DNA of 17,136 nt from an uncultured Elusimicrobia bacterium (GTDB lineage: Bacteria > Elusimicrobiota > Endomicrobiia > Endomicrobiales > Endomicrobiaceae). The notes below the pieces were generated by a model. That model did not search any database. It had not been told where the DNA came from and was given only the letters and a program-made list of their open reading frames with translations. Made by a program: the position numbers and the translations under genes. Position 1 is the stretch's first letter. Each line of letters starts with the position of its first letter. Of the stretch, positions 8,179 to 16,679 are shown piece by piece. The stretch spans positions 1 through 17,136 of the forward strand of contig CAMVLN010000017.1 of the NCBI GenBank assembly GCA_947168325.1, read 5' to 3'.

Positions 8179-9737
8179 TGAAAAAACTTTTGTTAGTTTT
8201 ATTGTTATTATTTCTTTCAAATTTAATTTATGCTCAAATATCTGTAGAATATTTTGGCGGTGCAGGCAGAGTTTCTGGAAGTTGTGCTTTATTAAAAACA
8301 GAAGACCAATCAATTATTATAGATTGTGGAAGTTTTTATGATGAAGGAAATTTAAAAACAGAAAATTCTTTCATAGATAAAAAACTTATCAATGCAGATG
8401 CTATGATTTTAACCCATGCTCATAACGATCATAGTGGACGAATTCCTCAATTAATATCTGAAGGTTTTAGTGGAAATATTTATTGTACAGATGCTACAAA
8501 AAAAATAGTTTTTGAAGTTTATAATGATGGCTACAATTATGAAGATGTAAAGAAAAAATATTATTGGTCTAAAAGTAAACAAGATAAGATAAAATTGTAT
8601 GAACAAAACCAATCTCTTACATTACATTGGTATAAAGAATGCAGAAATGTAGTAAAAAACATTCAACAAAATAAGGAACCAATTTCTATAAAAGATTTAG
8701 AAAATAAATATAAAATAAAAATGAAAATATGTAAAAAATGTTTAGAAAAAGATTTGGAAAATATGAAAAAGCAATTTGTTTCTATTAACCTTAAAGAAAA
8801 TATTGATTTAACAGATAGAATAAATTTTAGTTTGTATGATGCAGGTCATATTACTGGTTCAGCAAGTGTATTGTTTAATATATACGATGAGAAGAAGATA
8901 AAAACGGTTGCTTTTTCAGGAGATTTAGGTAGCGGATATTCTAAAATTACACCAAATAAAGATATTATTCCAAAAGTTGATTATGTTTTTGTAGAAACTA
9001 CTTATGGTGGAGCTAAAAAAAATGTTAGCAAACTAGATTACGAAAAATTTCAAAAAACAATTGCTAATGCACTTAAAAATAATAAAATTGTTTGGATACC
9101 AGCACTATCTTTGCATAGAACACAAAAAATTTTATATGAAATAAAACAAGCTCAAATAAACGGCTTAATAGATGATGAAGTTGCTGTATATAGTTTGTCT
9201 CCATCTTCTAATGGAATTACAAAACTATATGAAAGTGAAGCAACTTCTTATTTTAAAAATAGTTGGTTTAAAGATGAAGTTTATCAAGTAGGTTCTTTTT
9301 TACCAACAAATTATATTACAAAAAAGCCAAAAGAATTTATTTGTCCATCTATAGTAATTTCTGCAAGTGGAATGATGGATCAAGGAGTTTCTTTAAGTTT
9401 AGTTAATAAATTGTTGCCATTAAAAAATGTTGAAGTTTGTTTGGTTAGTTATGCTAGTCCCAAAACTCCTGCTGGGAAATTAAAAAAAGGAGCAGGAATT
9501 ATTAGAACAAAATATGGTTCAACAAAAGTTTTAGCAAAAGTCAATATATTTGATATTTTTTCAGATCATCCTGATATAGATGAACTAATGCATTGGTTAT
9601 CAAAACAAGATTCTACTACTACAATATATCTTGTTCATGGCGAAAGTGATATTTTAAAAAAATCACAAATTTTATATAAACAAAAAGGGTTTAGTAAAAC
9701 GAATATAGCAATTAAAGGAATAAATGTTTTGAACTAA
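8178..9737 (+). CDS. Exported beta-CASP metallo-beta-lactamase-fold hydrolase
   Basis: The first 19 residues (MKKLLLVLLLLFLSNLIYA) look like a type I signal peptide with cleavage before Gln20. The beta-CASP core starts at once after it (ISVEYFGGAGRVSGS). Zinc motifs are complete: HAHNDH (80-85), DAGHITGSA with His224, SGDLG with Asp249, and FSDHPD with His464. VETTYGG (272-278), SASGMM (395-400) and VHGE (486-489) also fit the CPSF/YSH1-like nuclease group. Two things are odd. About 140 residues separate motifs 2 and 3, longer than I expect, and this part is lysine-rich with a CKKC (185-188). The usual GGRVxHHL after SGM is replaced by DQGVSLSLV. Relatives are cytosolic RNA processors, so an exported copy may have another substrate. 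ATG 8178 overlaps the upstream stop (TAATG). The fold is certain, the function unknown. Confidence 0.85.
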   Translation: MKKLLLVLLLLFLSNLIYAQISVEYFGGAGRVSGSCALLKTEDQSIIIDCGSFYDEGNLKTENSFIDKKLINADAMILTHAHNDHSGRIPQLISEGFSGNIYCTDATKKIVFEVYNDGYNYEDVKKKYYWSKSKQDKIKLYEQNQSLTLHWYKECRNVVKNIQQNKEPISIKDLENKYKIKMKICKKCLEKDLENMKKQFVSINLKENIDLTDRINFSLYDAGHITGSASVLFNIYDEKKIKTVAFSGDLGSGYSKITPNKDIIPKVDYVFVETTYGGAKKNVSKLDYEKFQKTIANALKNNKIVWIPALSLHRTQKILYEIKQAQINGLIDDEVAVYSLSPSSNGITKLYESEATSYFKNSWFKDEVYQVGSFLPTNYITKKPKEFICPSIVISASGMMDQGVSLSLVNKLLPLKNVEVCLVSYASPKTPAGKLKKGAGIIRTKYGSTKVLAKVNIFDIFSDHPDIDELMHWLSKQDSTTTIYLVHGESDILKKSQILYKQKGFSKTNIAIKGINVLN

Positions 9738-9743
9738 TTTTTC

Positions 9744-9760
9744 TAAAAATCAAATTTTTA
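9744..9760 (+). terminator. Possible weak AT-only hairpin after the beta-CASP gene
   Basis: TAAAAAT-CAA-ATTTTTA is a perfect 7-bp inverted repeat just past the stop codon. It has no G-C pair and no T-run behind it, so it may be chance. The 136-bp gap and the strong promoter further on still suggest that a transcription unit ends here. Confidence 0.25.
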
Positions 9761-9772
9761 TAAAACTCTATG

Positions 9773-9786
9773 CTCACTTATGATAC
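9773..9786 (+). promoter_or_regulatory. Shared intergenic motif CTCACT-TATGATAC upstream of mnmG
   Basis: This is the second copy of the motif seen before rfbC and cas9, here without a base between the two halves. It lies upstream of the better mnmG promoter, so it may be a second promoter or a regulator site. Confidence 0.3.
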
Positions 9787-9801
9787 ATACATATATAATA
9801 T

Positions 9802-9831
9802 ATGACAAAATATTATTATTTGTTGTATAAT
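9802..9831 (+). promoter_or_regulatory. Sigma70-type promoter of mnmG
   Basis: ATGACA (9802-9807, five of six matches to TTGACA), an 18-bp spacer and a perfect TATAAT (9826-9831). Transcription would start near 9838, about 36 bp before the mnmG ATG. This is one of the most convincing promoters in the window. Confidence 0.6.
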
Positions 9832-9873
9832 AAAATCTATCAAAATATTTAATCTTAGAATTTAGGAAAAAAA

Positions 9874-11652
9874 ATGAATAGTTATGATGTTATAGTTATT
9901 GGTGGCGGAAATGCTGGTTGTGAAGCTGCACTTGCTCCTGCAAGGTTAGGATTAAAAACTTTACTTATTACACAAAATATAGATTTGATAGCTAATATGC
10001 CTTGTAACCCTGCTATTGGAGGAATTGCTAAAGGTCAAATAGTTAGAGAAATAGATGCACTTGGTGGAGAAATGGGCTGGATAACAGATATGGCTGGTAT
10101 CCAATTTAAAATGCTTAACAAATCAAGAGGTCCTGCTGTGTGGTCTCCAAGGGCACAATGCGATAAAAAACTTTATTCCACATTTATGCAAAATTCTATA
10201 ATATCACAAAAAAATTTAGAGTTATTACAGGCAACTGCTATACAAATAATAGTAAAAAGTGGTAAAGTTGTTGGAGTAAAAACAAACTTAAATACAACAA
10301 TAGAAACGAAAGCAGTTATTGTTACTACAGGAACATTTTTAAATGGAAAAATTTTTGTAGGGAAAACTGTATTTGATGGTGGAAGATTTAGCGAAAGAGC
10401 ATCTATAGATTTATCTCAATCTTTACAAAAAGATTGTGGATTAAATATATCAAGATTTACTACTTGCACACCGCCAAGGGTCAATGGTTCTACAATAGAT
10501 TATTCAAAAATGCAAGAACAACCGGGTGATAATCCCCCAGTACCATTTTCACATTTTACAAGTGCATCAGTTTGGCAACAAACTAAAAAACAAGTTTCTT
10601 GTTATTTAGTATATTCAAATGAAACTACCCATAAAATAATTAGAGATAATATTAAGCAATCATCTTTGTATAACGGGCTTGCAAATGCTCATGGTCCTAG
10701 ATATTGCCCTTCAATAGAAGATAAAATTGTAAGATTTCCAGAAAGAACAAGGCACCAACTATTTTTAGAGCCAGAATGTTTATCTACTAAAGAAATTTAT
10801 ATAAATGGATTATTTACAGGGTTAGGCGAAACAGTTCAACAGGATTTGCTACATTCTATAGAAGGATTAGAAACCGTAAAAATAACTAGGTATGGTTATG
10901 CTATAGAATATGATTATGTTCCCCCCTTACAAATAAAACATACTTTAGAAACTAAAAATATTGAAAATCTTTATCTTGCAGGTCAAATTAATGGAACTAC
11001 AGGTTATGAAGAAGCTGCAGGGCAAGGTATAATTGCAGGTATAAATGCTGCACTTAAAGTTATGAATAGGCAACCGCTAATACTTAACAGGCATGAAGCA
11101 TACATTGGAATTTTAATAGACGATTTAGTAACAAAAAGTGTAGATGAACCATACAGAATGTTTACCTCAAGGGCAGAATATAGATTAAGTATTAGAAACG
11201 ATAATGCAGATTTACGGCTTATGGAGTTAGGCCATCAAATAGGTTTAATTTCTGATGGTATGTATAAAAAGTTTTTATTGTATAGAGATACATTAGTAAA
11301 TCTTTATGAAAATAAAGATGTTGCTATGCCAAGCAATGAAGAACTTGCACCATGGTCACAAGAAAAAATAAAAGAAGAGTTAGAAATTACAAAAAAATAT
11401 GAAGGATATATAAATATTCAAGAACAAACTACAAAAAAAATTGCTAAATATGAAAATAAACAAATTCCACAAAATTTAAATTATGATTTGATTTCCACAT
11501 TATCTAAAGAAACAAAAGAAAAATTAAAAAAAGTTTCCCCTATAACATTAGGCCAAGCAAACAGAATACCTGGTATAAAACCTAGTGATATTTTGTTTCT
11601 AAACATAGCAATTGAAAAACTAAAAAATACAATTGGAAATAAGAAAGATTAA
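9874..11652 (+). CDS. mnmG: tRNA uridine-5-carboxymethylaminomethyl synthesis enzyme MnmG (GidA)
   Basis: MnmG is the FAD- and NADH-using partner of MnmE. The complex places the (carboxymethyl)aminomethyl group on C5 of wobble uridine 34 in tRNAs reading split codon boxes. The FAD loop is VIGGGNAGCEAA (8-19). The family signatures are PCNPAIGGIAKGQ (43-55) and AGQINGTTGYEEAAGQG (369-385). The C-terminal tRNA-binding part keeps LSKETKEKL and the TLGQANRIPGIKPSDI region. At 592 residues it is slightly shorter than the roughly 620-630 of many homologues, but both ends look complete. AGGA at 9864-9867, six bases before ATG, fixes the start, and a good promoter precedes it. MnmE is not nearby. The gene appears to be an ordinary housekeeping neighbour, not part of the CRISPR system that follows 75 bp later. 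Confidence 0.97.
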   Translation: MNSYDVIVIGGGNAGCEAALAPARLGLKTLLITQNIDLIANMPCNPAIGGIAKGQIVREIDALGGEMGWITDMAGIQFKMLNKSRGPAVWSPRAQCDKKLYSTFMQNSIISQKNLELLQATAIQIIVKSGKVVGVKTNLNTTIETKAVIVTTGTFLNGKIFVGKTVFDGGRFSERASIDLSQSLQKDCGLNISRFTTCTPPRVNGSTIDYSKMQEQPGDNPPVPFSHFTSASVWQQTKKQVSCYLVYSNETTHKIIRDNIKQSSLYNGLANAHGPRYCPSIEDKIVRFPERTRHQLFLEPECLSTKEIYINGLFTGLGETVQQDLLHSIEGLETVKITRYGYAIEYDYVPPLQIKHTLETKNIENLYLAGQINGTTGYEEAAGQGIIAGINAALKVMNRQPLILNRHEAYIGILIDDLVTKSVDEPYRMFTSRAEYRLSIRNDNADLRLMELGHQIGLISDGMYKKFLLYRDTLVNLYENKDVAMPSNEELAPWSQEKIKEELEITKKYEGYINIQEQTTKKIAKYENKQIPQNLNYDLISTLSKETKEKLKKVSPITLGQANRIPGIKPSDILFLNIAIEKLKNTIGNKKD

Positions 11653-11682
11653 CAAAAATATTATAAATAATACAAAAATCCA

Positions 11683-11723
11683 CTTACTTTTATGATAGTG
11701 TATTAGTGTGTTTTTTTAGGAGG
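11683..11723 (+). promoter_or_regulatory. Putative cas operon promoter motif and strong ribosome-binding site
   Basis: CTTACT-TT-TATGATAG (11683-11698) is the third copy of the shared intergenic motif. If TATGAT is a -10 box, transcription starts near 11703 and leaves a leader of about 25 bases. No -35 is evident. AGGAGG (11718-11723), four bases before ATG 11728, is the strongest ribosome-binding site in the window and fixes the cas9 start. Confidence 0.45.
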
Positions 11724-11727
11724 AAAT

Positions 11728-14700
11728 ATGGAAAAACAACCAATAAAATATAAGTTGGGTATAGATTTAGGAACATCTTCAATAGGAGTTGCTGCATACG
11801 AATTAACAGAAAATAATGAAATAAAAAAATTGCTTTATCTCGATAGTTATATTTTTAATGAACCTATAGTAGAAAAAACTTTAGTTACATCAAATACGGA
11901 AAGAAGAAATGCAAGATTAATACGAAGACAAATTGAAAGGAAAACTAAAAGATTAAAAAAAATGGTATATTTAGCAAATTCAATTGGCATAAAGAAAGAA
12001 GATATTGAAAAAATAAAAAGTGATAAAATTCATGAATTAAGAGCAAAAGCAGTAAATGAAAAAATAGAATTAGCAGAATTTATAAAAGTATTGTTTCATA
12101 TTGTAAAAAACAGAGGATATAAAGGAAATCTAAAATATCAAGGCGATATAAAAGAAAAACTAGAAAAAACCGAAACTATGCTTGGAGAAAAAACATTAGG
12201 ACAATTTCTTTTTGATAAAAAAACAAATACAAAGAATAATGATTCTTGGAAAAAAATAAATGAAGATGGTATTTTTATTAAAAGAGAATTTATTGAAGAT
12301 GAATTTGAAAAGATTTGGAGTCAACAAGAACAGCACCATAAAGAATTAAAAGGTAGTTATAAAATAACAAATAAAGATTATTTTCCTGAATATAAAAACA
12401 AAACAGAAATAACCTTAAAAGAAGCATTTAAAAGTGCTATGTTTTATCAAAGACCTATAAAATGGAAATTAGATACTATTGGAAATTGTTCTTTATATCC
12501 TCAAGAATATCGTGCAGCACAAGCACAGGTGATATATCAAAAATATAGAGTTCTAAATGCAATTGTTAATTTAAGAATAAAAACAGGGAAAAATAGATAT
12601 GCTAAAGAAAGACAACTTAACAAAATAGAAATAAAAAATTTATATAACTATATTTGTGATAATTATAACGAATACGATAATAGAGGACAAATTAGTTATA
12701 AAAAAATTTATGAATTTCTTAATTTAAACAGTGATGAAAAATTTACAATAGATAGAAATAAAACAGAAAATGAAAATGGAATAAAAGGAATAACAACTTT
12801 GTTTTGTTTTTATAATTGTGGCTATGATAAAGAATTCAAATCTTTATCTCAAAAATCGCAGGAAATAGTTATCGAATTTTTAGCAAATACAACAGATTAT
12901 TCTGATATATTACAAAATGAAAAAACTTATATATATAAAAAATTAAATATTGAGGATGAGCATAATCTTATACAAAATATTAAAGAATTAACAGAAAAAG
13001 ATATAGAAGATGCAAAAAACTTTATTGAATTATTATATGATAATAGAGTTTTTGAAAAAAATGAGTTTGTTTTAGAAAAAAATAGAGCTGATTATAGTGT
13101 AAAAGCATTAAAAGAAATAGTTGAAAAAATTTTAGAAAGTGACGATGGAAAAAATGCAGAACAAATTATAGATGAGCTATATAACAAAATAGAGAAAAAT
13201 AAAAAAGAATTTATTTTAAGAGATTATAAAAAAGTTGCAACAAATAATCCTGTTATAGATAAATCATTGAGAGAATTTAAAAGGATAATAGATTCAATTA
13301 TTAAAAAATTTTGTTCAAATCCTGAAGAAATAACAATTGAGCTTACAAGAGAATTAAAAAATCCTCTTTCAAAAAGAAAATTTGTAGAAGATCAAAATAA
13401 ACAATTGGAAAAAGAAAGAACAGAGATAATAAAAGAATTAAAAGATACGGAAATTAATGTAAATTCTACAAATATTGAAAAATATTTGCTTGCAAAAGAA
13501 CAACATTGGTATTGTCCATATTGTGGTCAGACTATAAATAATAATTTAACACAAACACAAGTAGATCATATAATTCCACAAGCTATTGGTGGACCAAATA
13601 TTCTTGCTAATAAAGTTTTAGCACATATTACTTGTAATCATGAAAAAGGTAACAGAATTCCATATGAATATGGCTTTTCAGAAGATATTGAAGAATATGT
13701 GAAAACATTAAAAGATAAGAAAAAAATAAAAAACAGGAAAGCAAAAAAATCTAATGAAATATCTAATGATTTCAATAATAGTCCATTAATAAATTTTATT
13801 AAAATTTTATGGAAAGAATATATGAAAGGACAATATGGGTACAAAAGTCCATCAGCAAAAAAATGGATTCCTACACAGAAAGCAAAAAGAGCTTTAAGTA
13901 AAATAAATTTTTTATTGTGTAGACCTGATGAAATAAAAGATGTTGTTGGAGAATTTTCAAATCTACATTCAAATAGCATTGCACATATAAATAAAATAGT
14001 ATTGGATTGGTGTAGAGATATTTGTTCAAATGTAGTTCCTTCTTTTGGAACTTTAACAGCTTATTTAAGAGATAAATTTTATTTTAATGACATTTTACCT
14101 GCAATAAGAATAGAAGAAAATAGAAAACTTTTCGATAAAGATGGCCAAGTTATAGAAACACAAAAATGGCAAGAACTAATTGATAAAAATATTGAATATA
14201 ATTCAATATGTGCTTTAAAAAAAGATTTTGATGACTATATATTAAGTTTATCAGAAGAGAACAAACCTAAAACAGAAACTGATTGGAAAAAATGCTTTAA
14301 TGAATTTAAATTATATTTTAGGCAAAATACTAAATTTGACAAAAGATGTGATTACAGACATCATGCTGTAGATGCTGCACTAATAGGATTATCTACACTT
14401 TCATTGATTCAACAAGCAGCAATTCATAATGCTAGAAATGGTAGCCTTTATAAATATAAAAGGATAGAAGAAGTTGATGATATAGAATTTATAGATGATA
14501 AAAATAATGAAATAATTTTAAAAAATAAGGAAAAATTAAAATATGACAATATAGAAAAAACTGAAGATGGCAAATATGAAATAATAGTTAATGGTTTTGA
14601 TATATCAAAAGATAAATTTGTTTCATTTAATAATATTAAAAATGAAGTGAAGAAATACTTAACAAATTTTGTTGTTTGGCATAAGTCAGATCATAAACCA

Positions 14701-15396
14701 AATGGAAAATTTTTCTATGAGACTGCATATAATATAAAAAAACATGAAATAAAGGAAGGAGAACTAGTAAGTTGTCTTACAAGTAGAGCAGCTCTTGAGG
14801 ATATTTTAGCAAAAGAAAATGATTCTAAAAAATTTATAGAAAAGTTAAATAAAATTATAGTTGGTGAAGAAATTAAAAAGTCAGTTATTAATCAAGTTCA
14901 AGAAAGAGTAAACAAAGGTATGTCCTTAAAAGATGCTTTTTTAAGTAATGATTTAATATTTCATAAAAATAAAATAAAAAAACTAAAAATATTTAAAATT
15001 GGCGGTGGGGGTGGATATGCCAAATTTAACGAACAAACAGATAAAAATGTTGATAACAAAAAATTTTATATAAATAATCCAAAAAATGCATATGCTTGTA
15101 TGGATTTTGATAGTAAAACAGGAGATCTTATAGGCGGAGTTCCTGTTTGGAAATTTGTGGGCAACAAAGAAAAAATAAAAGGAATTAGATTTTTTAAGGA
15201 TGATATAGTTTATGATAAAGACTCAAAAGATTTTTATTGTGTTGATGGCTTTCAGGTTGCTAATGGATATATAGAATTAAATTCAACGGTCAATGCTAAA
15301 AAAACAAAAATTAGAAAAACAAACATAAAGAATTTAATATTATGTAAAACAAAAGAAGATATAATAAAAATAAAAAAAGAATACCAAAATGGGTAA
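11728..15396 (+). CDS. cas9: CRISPR-associated endonuclease Cas9, type II-C
   Basis: Cas9 uses a crRNA:tracrRNA pair to find DNA and cuts both strands. All catalytic parts are present. RuvC-I is KLGIDLGTSSIG with Asp13. The arginine-rich bridge helix is RRNARLIRRQIERKTKRLKK (59-78). HIVKNRGYKGN (124-134) opens the recognition lobe. RuvC-II is EITIELTREL with Glu538. The HNH domain is CPYCG (596-600), QVDHIIPQ (611-618) with catalytic His614, and CNHEKGNR (636-643). RuvC-III is YRHHAVDAA with His879 and Asp882. WHKSDHKPNGKFFYETAY (984-1001) resembles the corresponding part of II-C Cas9s. The PAM-interacting region is about 1005-1222, with a GGGGGY loop (1092-1097). At 1222 residues it is longer than common II-C enzymes (about 1000-1100). 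CPYC with Cys636 suggests a zinc-bound HNH. The last 8 bp overlap cas1. The PAM is unknown. Confidence 0.97.
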   Translation: MEKQPIKYKLGIDLGTSSIGVAAYELTENNEIKKLLYLDSYIFNEPIVEKTLVTSNTERRNARLIRRQIERKTKRLKKMVYLANSIGIKKEDIEKIKSDKIHELRAKAVNEKIELAEFIKVLFHIVKNRGYKGNLKYQGDIKEKLEKTETMLGEKTLGQFLFDKKTNTKNNDSWKKINEDGIFIKREFIEDEFEKIWSQQEQHHKELKGSYKITNKDYFPEYKNKTEITLKEAFKSAMFYQRPIKWKLDTIGNCSLYPQEYRAAQAQVIYQKYRVLNAIVNLRIKTGKNRYAKERQLNKIEIKNLYNYICDNYNEYDNRGQISYKKIYEFLNLNSDEKFTIDRNKTENENGIKGITTLFCFYNCGYDKEFKSLSQKSQEIVIEFLANTTDYSDILQNEKTYIYKKLNIEDEHNLIQNIKELTEKDIEDAKNFIELLYDNRVFEKNEFVLEKNRADYSVKALKEIVEKILESDDGKNAEQIIDELYNKIEKNKKEFILRDYKKVATNNPVIDKSLREFKRIIDSIIKKFCSNPEEITIELTRELKNPLSKRKFVEDQNKQLEKERTEIIKELKDTEINVNSTNIEKYLLAKEQHWYCPYCGQTINNNLTQTQVDHIIPQAIGGPNILANKVLAHITCNHEKGNRIPYEYGFSEDIEEYVKTLKDKKKIKNRKAKKSNEISNDFNNSPLINFIKILWKEYMKGQYGYKSPSAKKWIPTQKAKRALSKINFLLCRPDEIKDVVGEFSNLHSNSIAHINKIVLDWCRDICSNVVPSFGTLTAYLRDKFYFNDILPAIRIEENRKLFDKDGQVIETQKWQELIDKNIEYNSICALKKDFDDYILSLSEENKPKTETDWKKCFNEFKLYFRQNTKFDKRCDYRHHAVDAALIGLSTLSLIQQAAIHNARNGSLYKYKRIEEVDDIEFIDDKNNEIILKNKEKLKYDNIEKTEDGKYEIIVNGFDISKDKFVSFNNIKNEVKKYLTNFVVWHKSDHKPNGKFFYETAYNIKKHEIKEGELVSCLTSRAALEDILAKENDSKKFIEKLNKIIVGEEIKKSVINQVQERVNKGMSLKDAFLSNDLIFHKNKIKKLKIFKIGGGGGYAKFNEQTDKNVDNKKFYINNPKNAYACMDFDSKTGDLIGGVPVWKFVGNKEKIKGIRFFKDDIVYDKDSKDFYCVDGFQVANGYIELNSTVNAKKTKIRKTNIKNLILCKTKEDIIKIKKEYQNG

Positions 15397-16357
15397 TGAT
15401 TATATTGTTAGTATAGAAAGAGATTCTTTCTTATCAATAGATACAGGACGGTTAAAAATTAAATTTGCAAATACTGAGCAAATTCATTTTGTTGCTGTTG
15501 TTGATATTGCTGCTGTAATTTTATCTTCTTATCAAATAACAATTACAAATGGTGTTTTTAAAGCTCTATCAGATGTAGGGGCAATTATAGTTTGTGTAGA
15601 TAATTCTTTTATGCCAACTTCAATAACTTTACCAATAGCTAAAAATTTTAAAGGAGCAACCAGACCATATTTGCAAGCAAAAAATATTGATTCTAAATTT
15701 AATAAAATATTATGGGAACAAATAATAAAATCTAAAATATCAGGGCAAATATCAGTATTAAAAAATATAAACGAATCTCAATCAAAATATTTAGAAAACT
15801 TTTTAAAACAAATACAAAATGGTGATGAAAAAAATATTGAAGGTTTTTGTGCAAGGATTTATTGGGAAAATTATTTTAAATACTTTCATTCAAATAATAT
15901 TAGAGAAAAAATTGGTGCTATAGATGTTATAAATAGTTCCCTAAATTATGGATATGCTATTGTAAGGTCAATAGTTGCAAGAAGTTTATCAGCTACAGGG
16001 CTTAATTTTAATTTAGGGATATGGCATAGCAGAAAAGATAATCCTTTTAATTTAGTTGAAGATTTTATAGAACCTTTTAGATATATAGTAGATAAAGTTG
16101 TTCTAAATTTATTAAAAAATAATACTTATGAAAGTTTAAATAAAGAATTAAAAAATAAAATTATAATTGAAATTTTAAAACAAGAAATAATTTTGTTTGA
16201 TAAACAATATAGATTGTTTCAAGGAATAGATAAAGCAATATATTCTTATTGTAGATGTTTAGAAAGTAATACTTCTACACTAATACTGCCAAATATAAAA
16301 TTAACAACAAATTTAAATGATATAGAAATTAATTATATAAAATATGAAACCAAATAG
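15389..16357 (+). CDS. cas1: CRISPR adaptation integrase Cas1
   Basis: Cas1 with Cas2 integrates new spacers at the array. It should form the usual Cas1(4)-Cas2(2) complex with the protein encoded next. The metal-binding triad is visible: Glu151 in EGFCARIYW (151-159), His213 in GIWHSRKDNPFN (210-221), and the acidic EDFIEPFR (224-231) supplying Asp225 and/or Glu228. SLNYGYAIVRSIVARSL (184-200) is the conserved helix before the active site. At 322 residues it is slightly longer than many type II Cas1 proteins (about 300). ATG 15389 lies inside the end of cas9 (8-bp overlap) without a good ribosome-binding site, so it is probably translated by coupling. Its 3' end overlaps cas2. No csn2 or cas4 follows, which supports subtype II-C. 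Confidence 0.97.
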   Translation: MGNDYIVSIERDSFLSIDTGRLKIKFANTEQIHFVAVVDIAAVILSSYQITITNGVFKALSDVGAIIVCVDNSFMPTSITLPIAKNFKGATRPYLQAKNIDSKFNKILWEQIIKSKISGQISVLKNINESQSKYLENFLKQIQNGDEKNIEGFCARIYWENYFKYFHSNNIREKIGAIDVINSSLNYGYAIVRSIVARSLSATGLNFNLGIWHSRKDNPFNLVEDFIEPFRYIVDKVVLNLLKNNTYESLNKELKNKIIIEILKQEIILFDKQYRLFQGIDKAIYSYCRCLESNTSTLILPNIKLTTNLNDIEINYIKYETK

Positions 16358-16676
16358 TTGGAGAATTATGTGGCTTTTAGTAGTGTTTGATTTTCCCACA
16401 CAAACAAAAATTGAAAGGAGAAGATATACTCAATTTAGAAATCATTTATTGGAAGAAGGCTTTTTACAAATGCAATTTTCTGTTTATATAAGAAACACTC
16501 CAACATTTCCTGTAGCAAATTCACTAGCACAAAGATTGGGCAATTTAGTTCCAGAAAAAGGTAAATGCTCTTTTTTATTTCTCACAGATAAACAATATGG
16601 CTTAACCATAAATTTTTATGGTAGAAAAAAAGAAAAAACAGAAAAAGAGCCACAGCAACTTCTTCTGTTTTCCTAA
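16344..16676 (+). CDS. cas2: CRISPR adaptation protein Cas2
   Basis: Cas2 is the dimeric bridge between Cas1 dimers during spacer integration. The ferredoxin-like start is WLLVVFDFPTQTKIERRRY, followed by FLQMQFSVYIRNTP and FLTDKQYG. The C-terminus PQQLLLFS matches the QQLELF-like tail I know from II-C Cas2 proteins. ATG 16344 overlaps cas1 by 14 bp. It gives residues SWRIMW, which fit the YRIMW seen before this strand in relatives. An alternative ATG at 16368 has GGAG (16360-16363) four bases upstream and would remove eight residues, so either may be used. Cas2 ends the operon; the opposing tracrRNA ends only a few bases beyond its stop. Confidence 0.95.
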   Translation: MKPNSWRIMWLLVVFDFPTQTKIERRRYTQFRNHLLEEGFLQMQFSVYIRNTPTFPVANSLAQRLGNLVPEKGKCSFLFLTDKQYGLTINFYGRKKEKTEKEPQQLLLFS

Positions 16677-16679
16677 AAT

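Noticed and set aside
13638..13979. Open frame of 113 codons on the - strand inside cas9
   Set aside because: It covers the region after the HNH domain and is a complement shadow with no ribosome-binding site or recognisable motif. Those at 4642-4965, 3748-3945, 3982-4182, 2491-2676 and 7737-7922 were dropped for the same reason.
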